Source: Lepidurus packardi (taxonomy: Eukaryota; Arthropoda; Branchiopoda; Notostraca; Triopsidae). Taken from it: a DNA stretch of 64,000 bases. The stretch covers positions 10,680,377 to 10,744,376 of the forward strand of contig JAKZAN010000007.1 in NCBI GenBank assembly GCA_023053545.1, read 5' to 3'. Shown in pieces: positions 24,401-35,832 of the stretch. Numbering within the stretch: position 1 is the first letter of the stretch; each line of letters begins with the position of its first letter. The position numbers were made by a program, and so were the translations under genes. Below the pieces are notes generated by a model. The model was not told where the DNA came from. It did no database searches and worked only from the letters and a program-made list of their open reading frames with translations.

Positions 24401-26959
24401 GTCAAGAGTGCCAACACGAATGGACTGCTCGATAACGATTGCGAGTCTAGCAAGTACCAAAATATGTAAAGCCACTTTCCATTCAAACAATAAATCCTAT
24501 AGCTTGGTTTTTCTCCTGTGTTTTAAGCGTTAAATCCCGGTTGCACGATCTCATGCGCCAAAACCACGAATTAACACCCGAAGATTGCGCCCAGATTAAC
24601 CCTTGTGGAGCCAGGTCGATCACAACAGCCCTGGATTTTATCAAGAATCCTGTACGCTGCTGCGAGCACGTCCATGCCTTAATCGGCCAGTTGATGGAGC
24701 AGATCAAGACTAGACAGCATAGTTGCAAAGCTAAAGGTGAAAAGACACAGGAAGGAGGAAACAGTTCTAGCTAGGAATGAAATCAAGCTTGCTGTGGGTT
24801 ACAATACACGTTTTCTAGATACCAACTTATACCATGGAGAAACGTGGGAGCTTATGGCCAGACGCTGGAACAAACTAGAAAAGGATTTCAAGCAGCACGA
24901 ATCCGGGTTTGACATGTCGAAAATCCCCGATATTTATGATTGCATCAAGTACGACATCCAGCACAATGCCCTCGCCTTGCAGTTCAGCCATGCAGAAGAA
25001 CTGTACCTTTCGGCCAAAGCCTTAGCTGATGTCATCATCCCCCAAGAGTACGGCTTGACCGAAACCGAGAAGGTGACTATCGGCCAAGGCATCTGCACGC
25101 CTTTGCTCAAGAAAATCAGGTCCGACTTGCTGAGTCATGTGCAGGAAGCCTCCGGTGACGCAGAAAGCATGAATCGCTTGAATCCGCACTACTCGCATGG
25201 CGTTTCCAGTCCAGGAAGGCACGTGAGGACCAGACTGTACTTTACCTCGGAATCCCATGTTCATTCCTTGCTTACCATGCTTCGCTACGGCGGATTAGTG
25301 GATGTAAGCGTGAGTTTCCTTCTCTTTTTGTATCCTATTTTTTCCTGTTGTTTGTCGAGTGATAACCCTGTTGTCGTCTTTTCAACAGGAGGGCTGTCGC
25401 GTGGATGAGGAGTGGCGCAGAGCGTTGGAGTACGTTTCTGCCATTTCGGAATTGAATTACATGGCCCAGATTGTCATCATGCTCTACGAAGATCCCACCA
25501 AGCCATCCACGTCTGAAGACCGGTACAGTACAGTATTTCCGAGCAAGCCAATGTGTTATTGTTTCTTTTGTTTTTTGTCTAGGTTTCATGTTGAACTTCA
25601 TTTCAGTCCGGGTGTTAATTGCTGCGTGCATAAAAATCTGCCACCCGGGCCAGGATTCCGACCTCAGCGAGGAAGCGATCTGGTATATTTTATTTTTACA
25701 CCAATCCCTTTGATTGATGAAATACTTCGACACTACTAAGAGGGCAAATCCATTGTATTCCTTGCAAATCCATTTTTCACAGGTAAGTGGCCAGGCTGAC
25801 ACTGACTGCTTTCACGGGACGTCCAATCGACCCTCCCCGATCAATGAAGAGGAGGACGCCATCAGTGAAGACGAATTTGCTCGTACAGGCGAAAGTATTC
25901 CCGAAAAGGTAAGCTTTTATAATTCACTCGCACAACGCGACAAGAAAATCGGTAAGAAGACGTAGAATCAGCTGTAAGTCTTAACGCAACTCAATTCGCG
26001 AATGTTATAGTAATTATCTTAGTAATTTATTTGGCTGACTGTTGTTTATTCTTGGTAGTCCGAAGGGGAAAATCGTACGCCAGTCTCGAGTCCTATAACA
26101 ATTAGGTAATAATCATGCCTAGTTCTAAGACTGGAGAGTAAAGAATCGGCGCTACCTTTTTGGGGCTTAGTAATTTGTCAAGGTAAACTTTTGCTTTTTT
26201 TGTTCATAGGCCGGATTACAAAGAGTTGAGCCTGGCGGGATCGCGCGAATTAGCTCGTAGCGGTGAGCCGTTATGGCAAACGCAGGTGTGGGCCCCCGAG
26301 TTAACTTGCGATAGTTTGGGACGCGATACAGGGACTGGGAGGGACAAAGACGTTCGTCCCAAGTCGCTGGAATCGAATGGTGAGGGGATTGATGAGATTC
26401 GAAGTGTGAAAGGTAATTGCGGGGGCTTCCTCTTGTTCAAGAGTCCAACCATATACTTGAGCGAATTACGTGAATTTCTTGTATGCAGATTTTTCACTGC
26501 GACACCGCCATTCGATAGCGACGCATCTGAATTATTATTTGTCGAGTTCACCGGACCCCAGTGGGCGGTTTCTAGCGGACCGAATTAGCATAAATGGTAA
26601 ATGAAGAGGATGAGTGGCTTTGTGTGGCTAAAGGTGGAACTTTTTTTTTAGGTACATTAACGGGTAGTATGTTGTTCAGTACGGCAGTAATTAGTGGTTC
26701 TTCTTCGGCTCCGGAACTATCTGCTGTTTTGCCTGTCGCGTGTTCTTTGACAGGTAAGGCTACTATCAGTCATGAAACGATTGAAATTTATGCTTTAGAA
26801 GGTTTCAATGGAGTGCCAACCATACGACCCTTAGAAACGCTCCATAATTCCCTATCGCTGCGACAACTGGACTCGTTTTTGATGCGGATAACGAATTCGG
26901 CGGACCGGCCGGCAGCTAAAGCTGCCACGGATTCTACGATAGTGTTCGAAGACTGCTAA
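21465..26959 (+). CDS. PPIP5K: Diphosphoinositol pentakisphosphate kinase PPIP5K (VIP1)
   Basis: Long plus-strand gene with many short introns. The kinase half gives [76 protein letters not shown] and [20 protein letters not shown], the ATP-grasp (RimK-like) domain. The phosphatase-like half begins with [13 protein letters not shown] and continues through [20 protein letters not shown] to [20 protein letters not shown]. The C-terminal part contains [12 protein letters not shown] and a distal [16 protein letters not shown] and [11 protein letters not shown] typical of animal PPIP5Ks. The enzyme makes 1-phosphorylated inositol pyrophosphates. The proposed start MSDEQLQAN is uncertain because the frame stays open upstream. 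The exon joins between 25700 and 26200 are least sure. TAA is at 26957 and AATAAA at 26991. Confidence 0.93.
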
Positions 26960-26990
26960 TACATGTGCATTTATAGAATCCAAAATTGCC

Positions 26991-26996
26991 AATAAA
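26991..26996 (+). terminator. Poly(A) signal of PPIP5K
   Basis: AATAAA 31 bp after the PPIP5K stop codon. Confidence 0.5.
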
Positions 26997-27336
26997 GCTA
27001 GCAAAGTAATAAGTCGCAAATGTACCAAATGATAGAGCTTTTCACGTTTGCGTAGTTACAAATTCATTTCAGCGCCAATCCAAATCCGTAGAGAGTAAGT
27101 GACGTTACAAGGAAAAGTCGCAGATGACGCTGCAGTCTCACGGCAAGTCCGTCCTCCGTTTGCCTGTTGTTTGCAGTGCCTCTACTCAACGAGACTTGTT
27201 GCGCCCATGCGACACTGTCGGGTCGTATTCTTCTTTCACCACTATCAACTGTTTAAAAGTAAACAAGCACACGTGACAACGGTTTTTTGGGTTGTCAATT
27301 CACATTCACTAACAAGAACTTGATACGAAAAAGGGC
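26997..27336. other. Intergenic between PPIP5K and DDX49
   Basis: About 340 bp, both neighbours on plus. Expected to hold the DDX49 promoter and 5' UTR; no gene or repeat is seen. Confidence 0.5.
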
Positions 27337-29166
27337 ATGGAATCCTTGGGAATCGAGAAGTGGCTGAATCAACAGTGCAGAACATTAGGTATTTAATAAC
27401 CCAATCTGTCGAAAAACTCGCTTTCCGTGTTCTTTCACCCGTTGCTGTAAATTCAGTATATCACATCCAATTCTTGGTAGGCATTACCGAGCCATCGGAC
27501 GTCCAGAAAAACTGTATTCCTGCCATTTTGGAAGGACGTGACTGCATCGGATGTGCCCAGACTGGAAGTGGCAAAACCTTCGCCTTTGCTCTACCTGTGG
27601 TTCAAAAGTTATCAGCCAATCCGTATGGTGTATTTTGTCTGGTCTTAACACCCACGCGAGAATTAGCATTCCAGGTAAAAGCTTTCTCACACCCGAGTAC
27701 CTTTGAGCTCGGAGTTCTAAAAGGTCCGACGTGTGGTTACAGATTGGGGATCAGTTCAACGTGATAGGGAAACCTCTCCATTTGCGAGTAGCTGTCATTG
27801 TTGGCGGCATGGACAGCATTAGACAAGGAAAGGACTTGGCGCAACAACCACATGTAGTCGTCGCTACTCCGGGAAGGTAATCTAGTGAGCGTGGGAAATC
27901 CCAATTGTCCTTAAAATTTGTGTTTACATTAGGTTGCAAGACCTGTTGGAAACGTCTGGCAATATTTGCTTAAACAGGCTCAAGTTTTTGATCCTAGATG
28001 AAGCAGATCGGCTTCTAGAAGGGAATTTTGATGAACAGGTATATTAGTATCAAGTTTTCAAGCAATTGCAACATTTTTCTATGACTAATTATCATAAATC
28101 CACGACTAGCTTCAAAGTATATTTGCTATGCTGCCCCGGCAACGGCAAACGCTTTTGTTTAGCGCCACTCTTACGGATACATTACGGAAAATGAAGGAGG
28201 TTGGATTGAACAACGTAAGCTGGAATTTTTTTTTTTCTAAAATTTTCCTAAACGACCTACTCTTGTTTATTATTACTATCTAGCCATTTTATTGGGAGCA
28301 ATCGCCTAGCTCAGCAGTTGATACGTTGAACCAGTCTTATGTCCTTACACCAGTCAACATGAAAGATGGATACCTGGTTCACCTTATAAAAGAGTTCCGA
28401 GCTTCTAATCTCAAAGCCTCCGTTATGGTATTTACGGACACTTGCAAGTAGAATGCTGCTGACACCTTCGTGTTGCTGCTTGTTTCACGCTTTTCCCTCC
28501 CAATTTGTTACAGGAGTTGTCAAGTACTTAGTATGACGTTTGCAGAATTGGGGTATTCTTGCATACCAATTCACTCCATGATGTCCCAGAAAGCTCGCTT
28601 AACAGCATTAGCCAAGTTCAAATCCAATCAGATTCGAATTCTGATCGCTACGGACGTTGCTAGTAGAGGTAAACGTTGTTCTATGGCCTACTGGTCGACC
28701 AATAAAAGCTTCACTTTGGCTGTACTTTCAGGTCTCGACATTCCGACGTGTCAGCTGGTCGTCAATCATAATGTACCTAGCGTACCTAAGGATTACGTTC
28801 ATCGTGTGGGTCGCACAGCACGCGCAGGCCGAGGAGGAACAGCCTTAACCCTTATGACTCCACATGAAGTTAAATTGATCCACGCCATTGAAGCTCGGAT
28901 AGGAAAGCGTTTATCAGAGTATACAGTTAAAGGTAAAAAAAAATTAAAAAAAAAAAAACGAGAAGTGTGTTTCCTATTCCAAACTCTCGGTATTTTTAGA
29001 AAGTGAAGTGGCTAAGATGGCCACCGAAGTGATGGTAACCAAACGAGAGCAACTGATCAAGCTTGAGGAAACTGAATTCGATGAGCGACGCGAAATTAAC
29101 AAGCGAAAGAAACGCCTGCGGGAAGATGAAGACTCGGCTATGGAAACAAAACAACAGCGTAAATAA
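27337..29166 (+). CDS. DDX49: DEAD-box RNA helicase DDX49 (yeast Dbp8)
   Basis: Start ATG at 27337 ([14 protein letters not shown], donor right after the Leu codon), TAA at 29164-29166. Motifs in order: Q-region ([14 protein letters not shown]), [63 protein letters not shown] and [13 protein letters not shown]. The C-terminus [20 protein letters not shown] is the DDX49-type tail, which separates it from other DEAD-box paralogues. The yeast relative works in 40S ribosome biogenesis in the nucleolus. All exons are open. AATAAA overlaps the stop codon region (29162-29167), so the 3' UTR is very short. Confidence 0.95.
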
Positions 29167-29244
29167 ACAAACTTGGTTCACTGTATTTTCCTATTCGCTT
29201 GCGTTGAAAATAGTACAAAAAAGATTTGAGGCCACAACTTAGCG

Positions 29245-31607
29245 TTAGCAAGTAGTCAGCAAGCTCAGTAACTTTTCCTTTTCCTTGGTGTAATTAGCCA
29301 GGTACGGGTTGGGTCTATGAGAAAAACCGAGTTAGCAGATGGCTCGGGGGATGAGCTTCCTTTCTTTAAAGTCGAATTTCACCTGACAAGAAACTCGTGC
29401 AAGACGTTCACCGTGTCCTTGTTGAAGTAATGCTGCTGGGCCACGTATTCCAAGACCAAAAATGCGCTGCCTAAGGACCAGGCCAGTTTGAAGCTTTTGT
29501 CTTCACTCTTTGAACACAAGTTCATTTTCATTACTACATGTCATTAACAATAGGCAGTGTTTGTCAGCAATTTTAGGTTTACCTTGATCAGTCCCAGGTA
29601 AACAAGCAGGATATTGGTGAAGAAGGCTACTTTCCCTTTCTTGACAGCGAATTCAAAAGCAGCCTTCGTACAGGCATTTCCAGCCCGTTGTGCAGCTTCC
29701 ACATCAGCTGGGGCCGAATCCACACTCGCAGTGGAGGCGATCTTCATCGCTGCTTCAATCAACAATCGGAGCACCTCGTCTTCATCAACTCTAAGGCTCT
29801 AATGGATCAATTCTTAAGTCTTAACATCTCAGACAAAAATGAAAGCCAAACCTCAATTGAAGCGACAATTGACGAGCCAGCGGCTGCTCCCAGGTATCGT
29901 AACTTGCCAATGGTGGGTTCCTTGATGAATGCTTGCGGAGTGCACTGGAGTTAACAGAGAGATTAATACGTTATTAATCAGTATAAAGTACAGTTATTGT
30001 TGGATAGTATATACGTTCTCGCTGGTCTCGGACACACTACCATTCAACTTCAATGGCTCCAGCGCTGTGGCACTTTCGTCCTCGGACTCTTCTTCGTCGC
30101 CCTCGTCTTCACTGCAAATGACATCTTACTAATAAGCAGATTGCGGATAATGTTTTCTTTTTTTAACCTTAAACTCGAAAGGGCTTCCTGCAAGCCCATA
30201 TTCTTCAATGTAGTGACGACTGTGTCGCAGCCACGTGTGCCCAGTTGGTTTCCATTCAAATCCAACACTTTGAGGTTCTTTTTATCTCCAAGAACTTTCG
30301 CTACGCATAGTGCTCCTTTGACGTCGATTTCATTGGATCCCAGATGAAGCTCCTACAGTAGACAGCAGCCTTGAGCTTTAGAAGTGGTGAAAGACTTGCT
30401 TTTACCTGAAGATTTTCCTGTCCGTGGCTTAAAGCGTCTGCCAAAAGCATGGCTCCTTGTCGTTTCAACAAGCAATCACCAAAATTCAAGACTTGGATAT
30501 TCCGTAGGCCCTTTAAAGCAGCCCCCATGGCAGCCGCTCCCTTTTCCGTGAAGGTATTGTCATTTAGGTTGATAATACGCAAGTTCTTGTTGCATTCAAA
30601 GGCTTGGGCCAGGGCAGTGATGCCTGGATAGTAGATGCCGTTCTGAGGCATGGCCACGTGTTCCAATGTCCCTGCTGCCTATAAAACAGTACTTAATTTT
30701 GGGCCGTCTATAGAGAAAATGAATAACATAAATGAAATAAGAACAGATACCTTGAAAAAGGCAGAGAGAGCTGTAGCTGCTTCATTTTCCAACCGATTTC
30801 TCCCACAAATGAAAACACGTAGGCTCATTGGTTGACCATGGGCTTTACTAGCCTCGAAACCTTCCAGCAGTGTTTTCGCTAGTATCTGCCACATGATTTA
30901 AGAATCCAATTCATACACAACTATTCGATTAAGACCCCCCAAATGTACCTTTCCGCCCGTGATCCCCAGTCCATTGTTGTTTAGCCTTAGTTCCTGCAGA
31001 GAATAGCAAACGGGGCTTTTCAACAGCCCCACGACACCTTCTATTCCAACCGGGCCAAAGGCATTGTCGCTTAGGTCTAACTCAACGAGCCGAGCTTTCG
31101 CTAATATCAATCCAGAGCTTAAGAACGACTAAAAACGAGCGTGCGTTGAAAATGGCAGTCAAATGCATTCTCAGATCTTACCAAGGCTTGTGGAATCTCA
31201 TTCTTCATGCGACCAGTGAATAAATCTTTCCATAGAGCTTTCGACAGAAAAGGCTGGGACTCGAGACACTTGGCAATGGCTTTGGCAGCCTCAACTCCTA
31301 GAGTATTTCCTTCCAAGTTGAGGCAGACGAGTTTCTTGCATGCCGTTATGGCACCAGTTATTGCTTTGGCTAGATAGAAACAAGGGGACAATTAAGACAT
31401 TCATTTAATTTCCAAGAAACCGTAAATATATGCTCAAGCTCATCCGGTCAAACTTCCGTTTTATAATCGTATTTATTCTTTCTAAGAAAAGTACCTACCG
31501 GAGCTTTCATTATCAAGTTTAAGTGCTCTCCCACTAAAGTCAACAGTATCAATATTATTGTCACTTGTATCACGTAGACTAAGAGACGCCAAATCAACAC
31601 TTCCCAT
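29245..31607 (-). CDS. RANGAP1: Ran GTPase-activating protein RanGAP1
   Basis: Minus-strand multi-exon gene, ATG at 31607 ([13 protein letters not shown]) and TAA at 29245-29247. The N-terminal two thirds is a leucine-rich repeat array of the RanGAP/RNH type ([87 protein letters not shown]). An acidic stretch ([13 protein letters not shown]) follows, as in other RanGAPs. The C-terminal domain ([20 protein letters not shown], then [11 protein letters not shown]) resembles the vertebrate RanGAP1 tail, including a SUMO-type IKSE site. It stimulates GTP hydrolysis by Ran on the cytoplasmic side of nuclear pores, giving directionality to nuclear transport. The frame is intact. It is tail-to-tail with DDX49. 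Confidence 0.94.
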
Positions 31608-31623
31608 ATTTATGTCACTTTTC

Positions 31624-31699
31624 GTTCCAATTTTTAAACACAAGCGAAAAACACCAACAATGTTCCAATTTTTAAACACAAGCGAAAAACAGCAACAAC
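31624..31699 (+). repeat. Two tandem copies of a 38-bp repeat upstream of RanGAP1
   Basis: GTTCCAATTTTTAAACACAA begins at 31624 and again at 31662; each copy is 38 bp and they differ at a few positions. It lies 17-92 bp upstream of the RanGAP1 start codon, so it would be in the promoter or 5' UTR. Confidence 0.8.
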
Positions 31700-31789
31700 G
31701 TGTGCGTTCGGTTTTAGTAACAATACTCAGGTGGCGTAACGAGCGCAATATTGGGTGTACACTGTGCAGGAAGGCGGGGTTCTAACTTA

Positions 31790-32516
31790 GGGTGCGTTCC
31801 AGTTGGCGGCTCAACCCGGGTTGAAGTGGGTTTTCAACCCGGGTTCCAGAACTCGCCTATTTCAATTCGCCAAACGTTATTACTTAACAACATCTCTATG
31901 ACATTGTGCCTTAATGTTGTTAAATGCCGTCCATTAGAAGAAAGCGAAGACACAAGTAAGTGGCTCGTTTCTGGTCCTTTACCCACGTCGTAGTAGAATT
32001 CGCGAGAAGTTTCGGTTTGGCAAGCCGTTCTCTAATTCGCTACCATCGATTGACGAACCCGAACCGAAGCTGCGCAGCACTGCGTGTGTTTTTCTTATAA
32101 ACACCAAACCGTGTCCGGATAGGTTCAAGAGCGCGAATCCCCAAGTGTGTTGCCTTTGAACGGATTTGCACCCTGAAGAACCCCTATAACGTCAGTTGCT
32201 CCCTAGCAAGCATTTTCAGTGTAGACCTGCTTTTCTCCAGCGATGTTGTGAAAGCTAGTGGTGAGTTTATAGTTAAACATTACCAAGCATGTTGAACATT
32301 ACCAATCGGATTAAGCGTTATCTTCGAAAACATTACCAATTGGATCTTCGAAAACCTGGAGTCAATTCAAGTGCGCGTTTAAAGTGTGGTGTTTGGCAAA
32401 AGGCTGGTCATGCCTACGCCAGTAAAAAAAAAATGTGTTGGTGTTATGTGTGCTCTCTACTTCATCCCTGCCTTACATCAGACTTCGCAGTCGACACAAT
32501 TCACAACTTTATCTGC
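31790..32516. repeat. Left member of a dispersed repeat family (also at 57 and 59 kb)
   Basis: Starts near a palindromic CAACCCGGGTTG block (31813-31850). The part at about 31870-31950 (ACTTAACAACATCTC ... CGTCCATTAGAAGAAAGCGA) closely resembles 57030-57100 and 59080-59160. No protein-coding exon can be supported. The right end is the insertion point of the hAT element at 32517. Confidence 0.55.
32509..32516 (+). repeat. Left copy of hAT target-site duplication TTATCTGC
   Basis: Identical to 35058-35065. Joining the flanks at this octamer gives ...TTATCTGCTAAGCTG, which is also found in the cassette arrays at 61 kb. Confidence 0.9.
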
Positions 32517-35057
32517 CAGTGTTGTGTAATTATTACAAGTAATGGTAATTTGTAATGCCAACTACTTTTCTTAAAGCAACTGTAATGGACTCGTTACATT
32601 TTTCGCTCAGTTGAAATGTAATGTAATGTAAATCAATACATTTTACTTTATCGAAAATTGTAATGTAATTTACTAGTAAATTTAAAAAGGCCAAATAACG
32701 TTACAATTACAATTACTTTGGTCGCTTAGAGGAAAAGTAGAAAACATGTAAAGAAATGGGGAAGGGAAGAAGTTGTGCTTTGGAACTTGGCTGCTTTAGG
32801 TCGACTAAATGGTGTTGTGAAGGGAGGAGGCGGGGGGGAGTGACGGGTTGGCCAAGAGAATTTTTTGCAAGTTGAGCTACGGAAAGGCAAACCTTATCGT
32901 TGACCTCTGTTTCAGCTTCGTTATTCTTTCTTTACCCGTTTCTTCGCGTAGGGAAGGGGAGACAGTTTTGTTAGGGGTTGAAGAAAAGAATACGCAAAAC
33001 TTGGTATTTTCGGATGTCTTACCCACACCAGACGTGTGTTGGTAACAAGTAACATTGTGAACGAAAGGTTTAAGCCGTGTTCCGTGTTCGTTTCTCCGCA
33101 CCATATTTACGGAAGAATAACTTTTATAATTAAAATGTTTAGTAGAAGAGGGTAGGGATAATATTAAAATTTCACGCTTTGACTTTTTCTCTCGTAGCAA
33201 GAATTAACCAGTCGTATAATTATGTAACTAATAGACTCGGGTGTGTCTGTTCTCTGTTTAGCAATTGTATGATGCTTAACATCTTAAGATAATGTAAAAC
33301 AAGCCTTCGAACTAGAAGTTGTTTGTTTTCTTACTACCGTCTAACCCGAGGAGACAAAAGTTACGTCGTGTTTAACGCGCGTTTTCTCGTTAGAAAATTT
33401 ACAGCCACATTTTTAACGATACACTACAAGGCCACGAAAGTTTGTAGTTACATTCTCAAGCTATTGGAAGATTATAGATTCATCTCCTGCTATAAAAGAA
33501 ACTACCTGAAGAATTGCTCTATAATAGCAAATGCACGTTGTAGTGCAGTGCGCTGCACTGGGAACTCAGTTCTTTAGCTCTGTGACGTAACGCCTATAGG
33601 ACGCAATGGCACACCGGCTCAGATAAGGACGTTTAATGTACTCGGTGCGAAACAGTGAAGCGCTACACTTCCACCTGAATTCACTAGAAGTAAACAGATA
33701 AACGCAACTACGTGTTGTGGAGGCACCTATTTAAAGCGCCAGATTACTACCATGACAAAGTACTATAAACATGTAGTCCGCCTGTCTTTGGACACAATAT
33801 AGTTGTTTAGCTTAGAATCATTTTTTTTTCTTTTTTTTTTTAATTATCTCAGCATGAGCACTGCTCGTTGCCGCCTATTTATTGGGTCTGAAGTTACCTA
33901 ATCAGTGAACAATTTTACAAACATACATTCATTTACGCTATTCCTCGAAAGGAGAGCGTAGCCATACTATAGCAAAGATATGGTAATAGCTTCTTTCCTT
34001 ATTCTAAAAAAGTCAGATAACTCGTACGTCAGGGAGAAGTCAGTGTCACTTCTGGTTAGTGGGTTAGTTGGGATGTAGGGTTATTAGAGCCGAGATGCCG
34101 AAAGTATTTATTGCTTTGTAAGCGGTTGGGTTTGTGAGTATAGTCTGTGGATTAAAGTGGAGTCGAAGTTTTGATAAGTCTCTTAGCAAAATAGCTCTGG
34201 ATCTATTTAAGAGTCTGCAGTGGGAAAAGATGTGTCTGAGGTCTTGTTTCGAGTGATTGTTATAGGTGCAATTTGAGTCTTGTGTCTTTTTAATGCGGTA
34301 GAGGAATGACTTTGTCCGGAAATGTAAGGTTCTAAGTCTGATAAGTGTAGAAATAATTTTTTGTTAGTTTTGCATATAAAGATATGCAAAACTAACAAAA
34401 ATTTTTTGTCCCTACCCTCTGGAATGTTACAGACAGCTAATATATTTCCTAACCTCATACAGATCTCATTTCCAGCTACGGGCTTTTGATGCTCGTCGGC
34501 ATTGGCAATACAGCACGCTCAAAGAAATGAAACGCTTTCTTTTACCGAATAAGGGTCTTGTGGACGAATCCTCCACTGACTGCAATGTGCCTGAAGGGCA
34601 CGTTCTTTCACCTTTCACCTGAACTATTTGAAAATTTTTTAATGTTCCAGAGCAATTACATCGCATTAAATGTTTAATCATTTTAAGGAAAACTTTTAAT
34701 TCCTTTTCGTTCGCTTTCGAAATGTTAACCAAGTAAATAAATGGCTTCCAGTACGTAAAGAATGAAGTTCTCATTTGTCATTAAAAATTGATTTGTAATT
34801 AATCTACTATCTTTTTCATACCAGCTCGTGTAGGTAGACTTACTTTACTTTTCGTATAGTTAAATATTTAGAAAATTGGAATAGTTTTCAACGTAAAAAA
34901 ACACATTTTTACAGAAAGTAATGCATTACTTTACATATGTAATTGTAATAAACGATTATTTTCGTTAGTCAATGTAATTGTAATGTAATAGTAAGTTTTA
35001 AATAAAAAGTAATTGCAATGTAATAATATTCATTTTTTGAAAAATTACACAACACTG
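32517..35057. mobile_element. Non-autonomous hAT-type DNA transposon, complete, with target duplication
   Basis: 2541 bp element. The ends are inverted copies of CAGTGTTGTGTAATT (32517-32531, and complement at 35043-35057). The 8-bp direct repeat TTATCTGC flanks it at 32509-32516 and 35058-35065. An 8-bp target duplication with CA(G/T)-type ends is diagnostic for hAT elements. Subterminal regions on both sides are rich in TGTAAT / GTAATG motifs, plausible transposase-binding sites. Internal open frames are short and none resembles a transposase, so it would depend on a relative for movement. The perfect target duplication suggests a fairly recent or undisturbed insertion. Confidence 0.9.
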
Positions 35058-35065
35058 TTATCTGC
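35058..35065 (+). repeat. Right copy of hAT target-site duplication TTATCTGC
   Basis: Identical to 32509-32516, directly outside the right terminal repeat. Confidence 0.9.
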
Positions 35066-35832
35066 TAAGCTGATACTCTGCTACTCGGAGGTAGCTACTT
35101 ACCTTCGGTGGGAATCAGGAGAACCAGAACGAACAGGTATGCCAGGAGTTTAAGTGTTGTTGGCCGGTTAGGTCTTTTGCCGCAACTTTTAATATCCTGG
35201 GCGGCGAAAAGTCTTTGTTGTTGCCATTCATTAGGTCTTTAATGGTAACAACGAAGCTTTTCTATGGTTAACGGGTGGTCAACGGATTTGGGGAGCCTCT
35301 ACTGATGAACGCAGCCCAGGCAGGGATGGAAGTTTCGCCTGTGGAAGCATTTGCCTGATCCTTTTTCATTTCTTCATGCCCCTTTCTTCAAATCCCAGTG
35401 TTTTCAAGAGCGAAAAGTGCACATGGAAGTTTCTTCTGTGGAAGCATTTGCCTGATCTTCGGGATTCCTTCATGCCCCTTCTTCAAATCCCAGTGTTTTC
35501 AAGAGCGTAAAGTGCATTGATGGACCGTTGCTTTGGGTTGGTCCCTTGGTGAGCTTTCTTCGCATTCAGCGGTGCTTCCAAGATTGCCTGCGAAGCAAAA
35601 GTCAACTTTTGTAAGTCGGAGTGTTCGCGAGGTCGAGGTAAAAGATAATCCTTTTCTTTATTTTGTATCTTGTTTCCCTTCCAATGCATCCTTATTCCGT
35701 GTCCGTGGTGTTCTGTAGCTTGCTAGAAGCAAAACTACTTGCTAAAAATCGAACGTTTTGAATCGAACGTTAAAAACTTGAAAACTACCGTGACTGTAAT
35801 GTAGGTCGAAATATTTAAGAAAGTTTTTTTTT
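35066..35832. repeat. Dispersed low-copy repeat between hAT element and satellite, with a 97-bp tandem duplication
   Basis: Contains two tandem copies of about 97 bp (35326-35422 and 35423-35517; both begin ATGGAAGTTTC and contain GGAAGCATTTGCCTGATC). The section near 35130-35260 resembles 58040-58200 (TTAGGT(C/T)TTTAA(T/G)GGTA(A/G)CAACG(A/G)AGCTT). No gene is supported. Confidence 0.55.
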
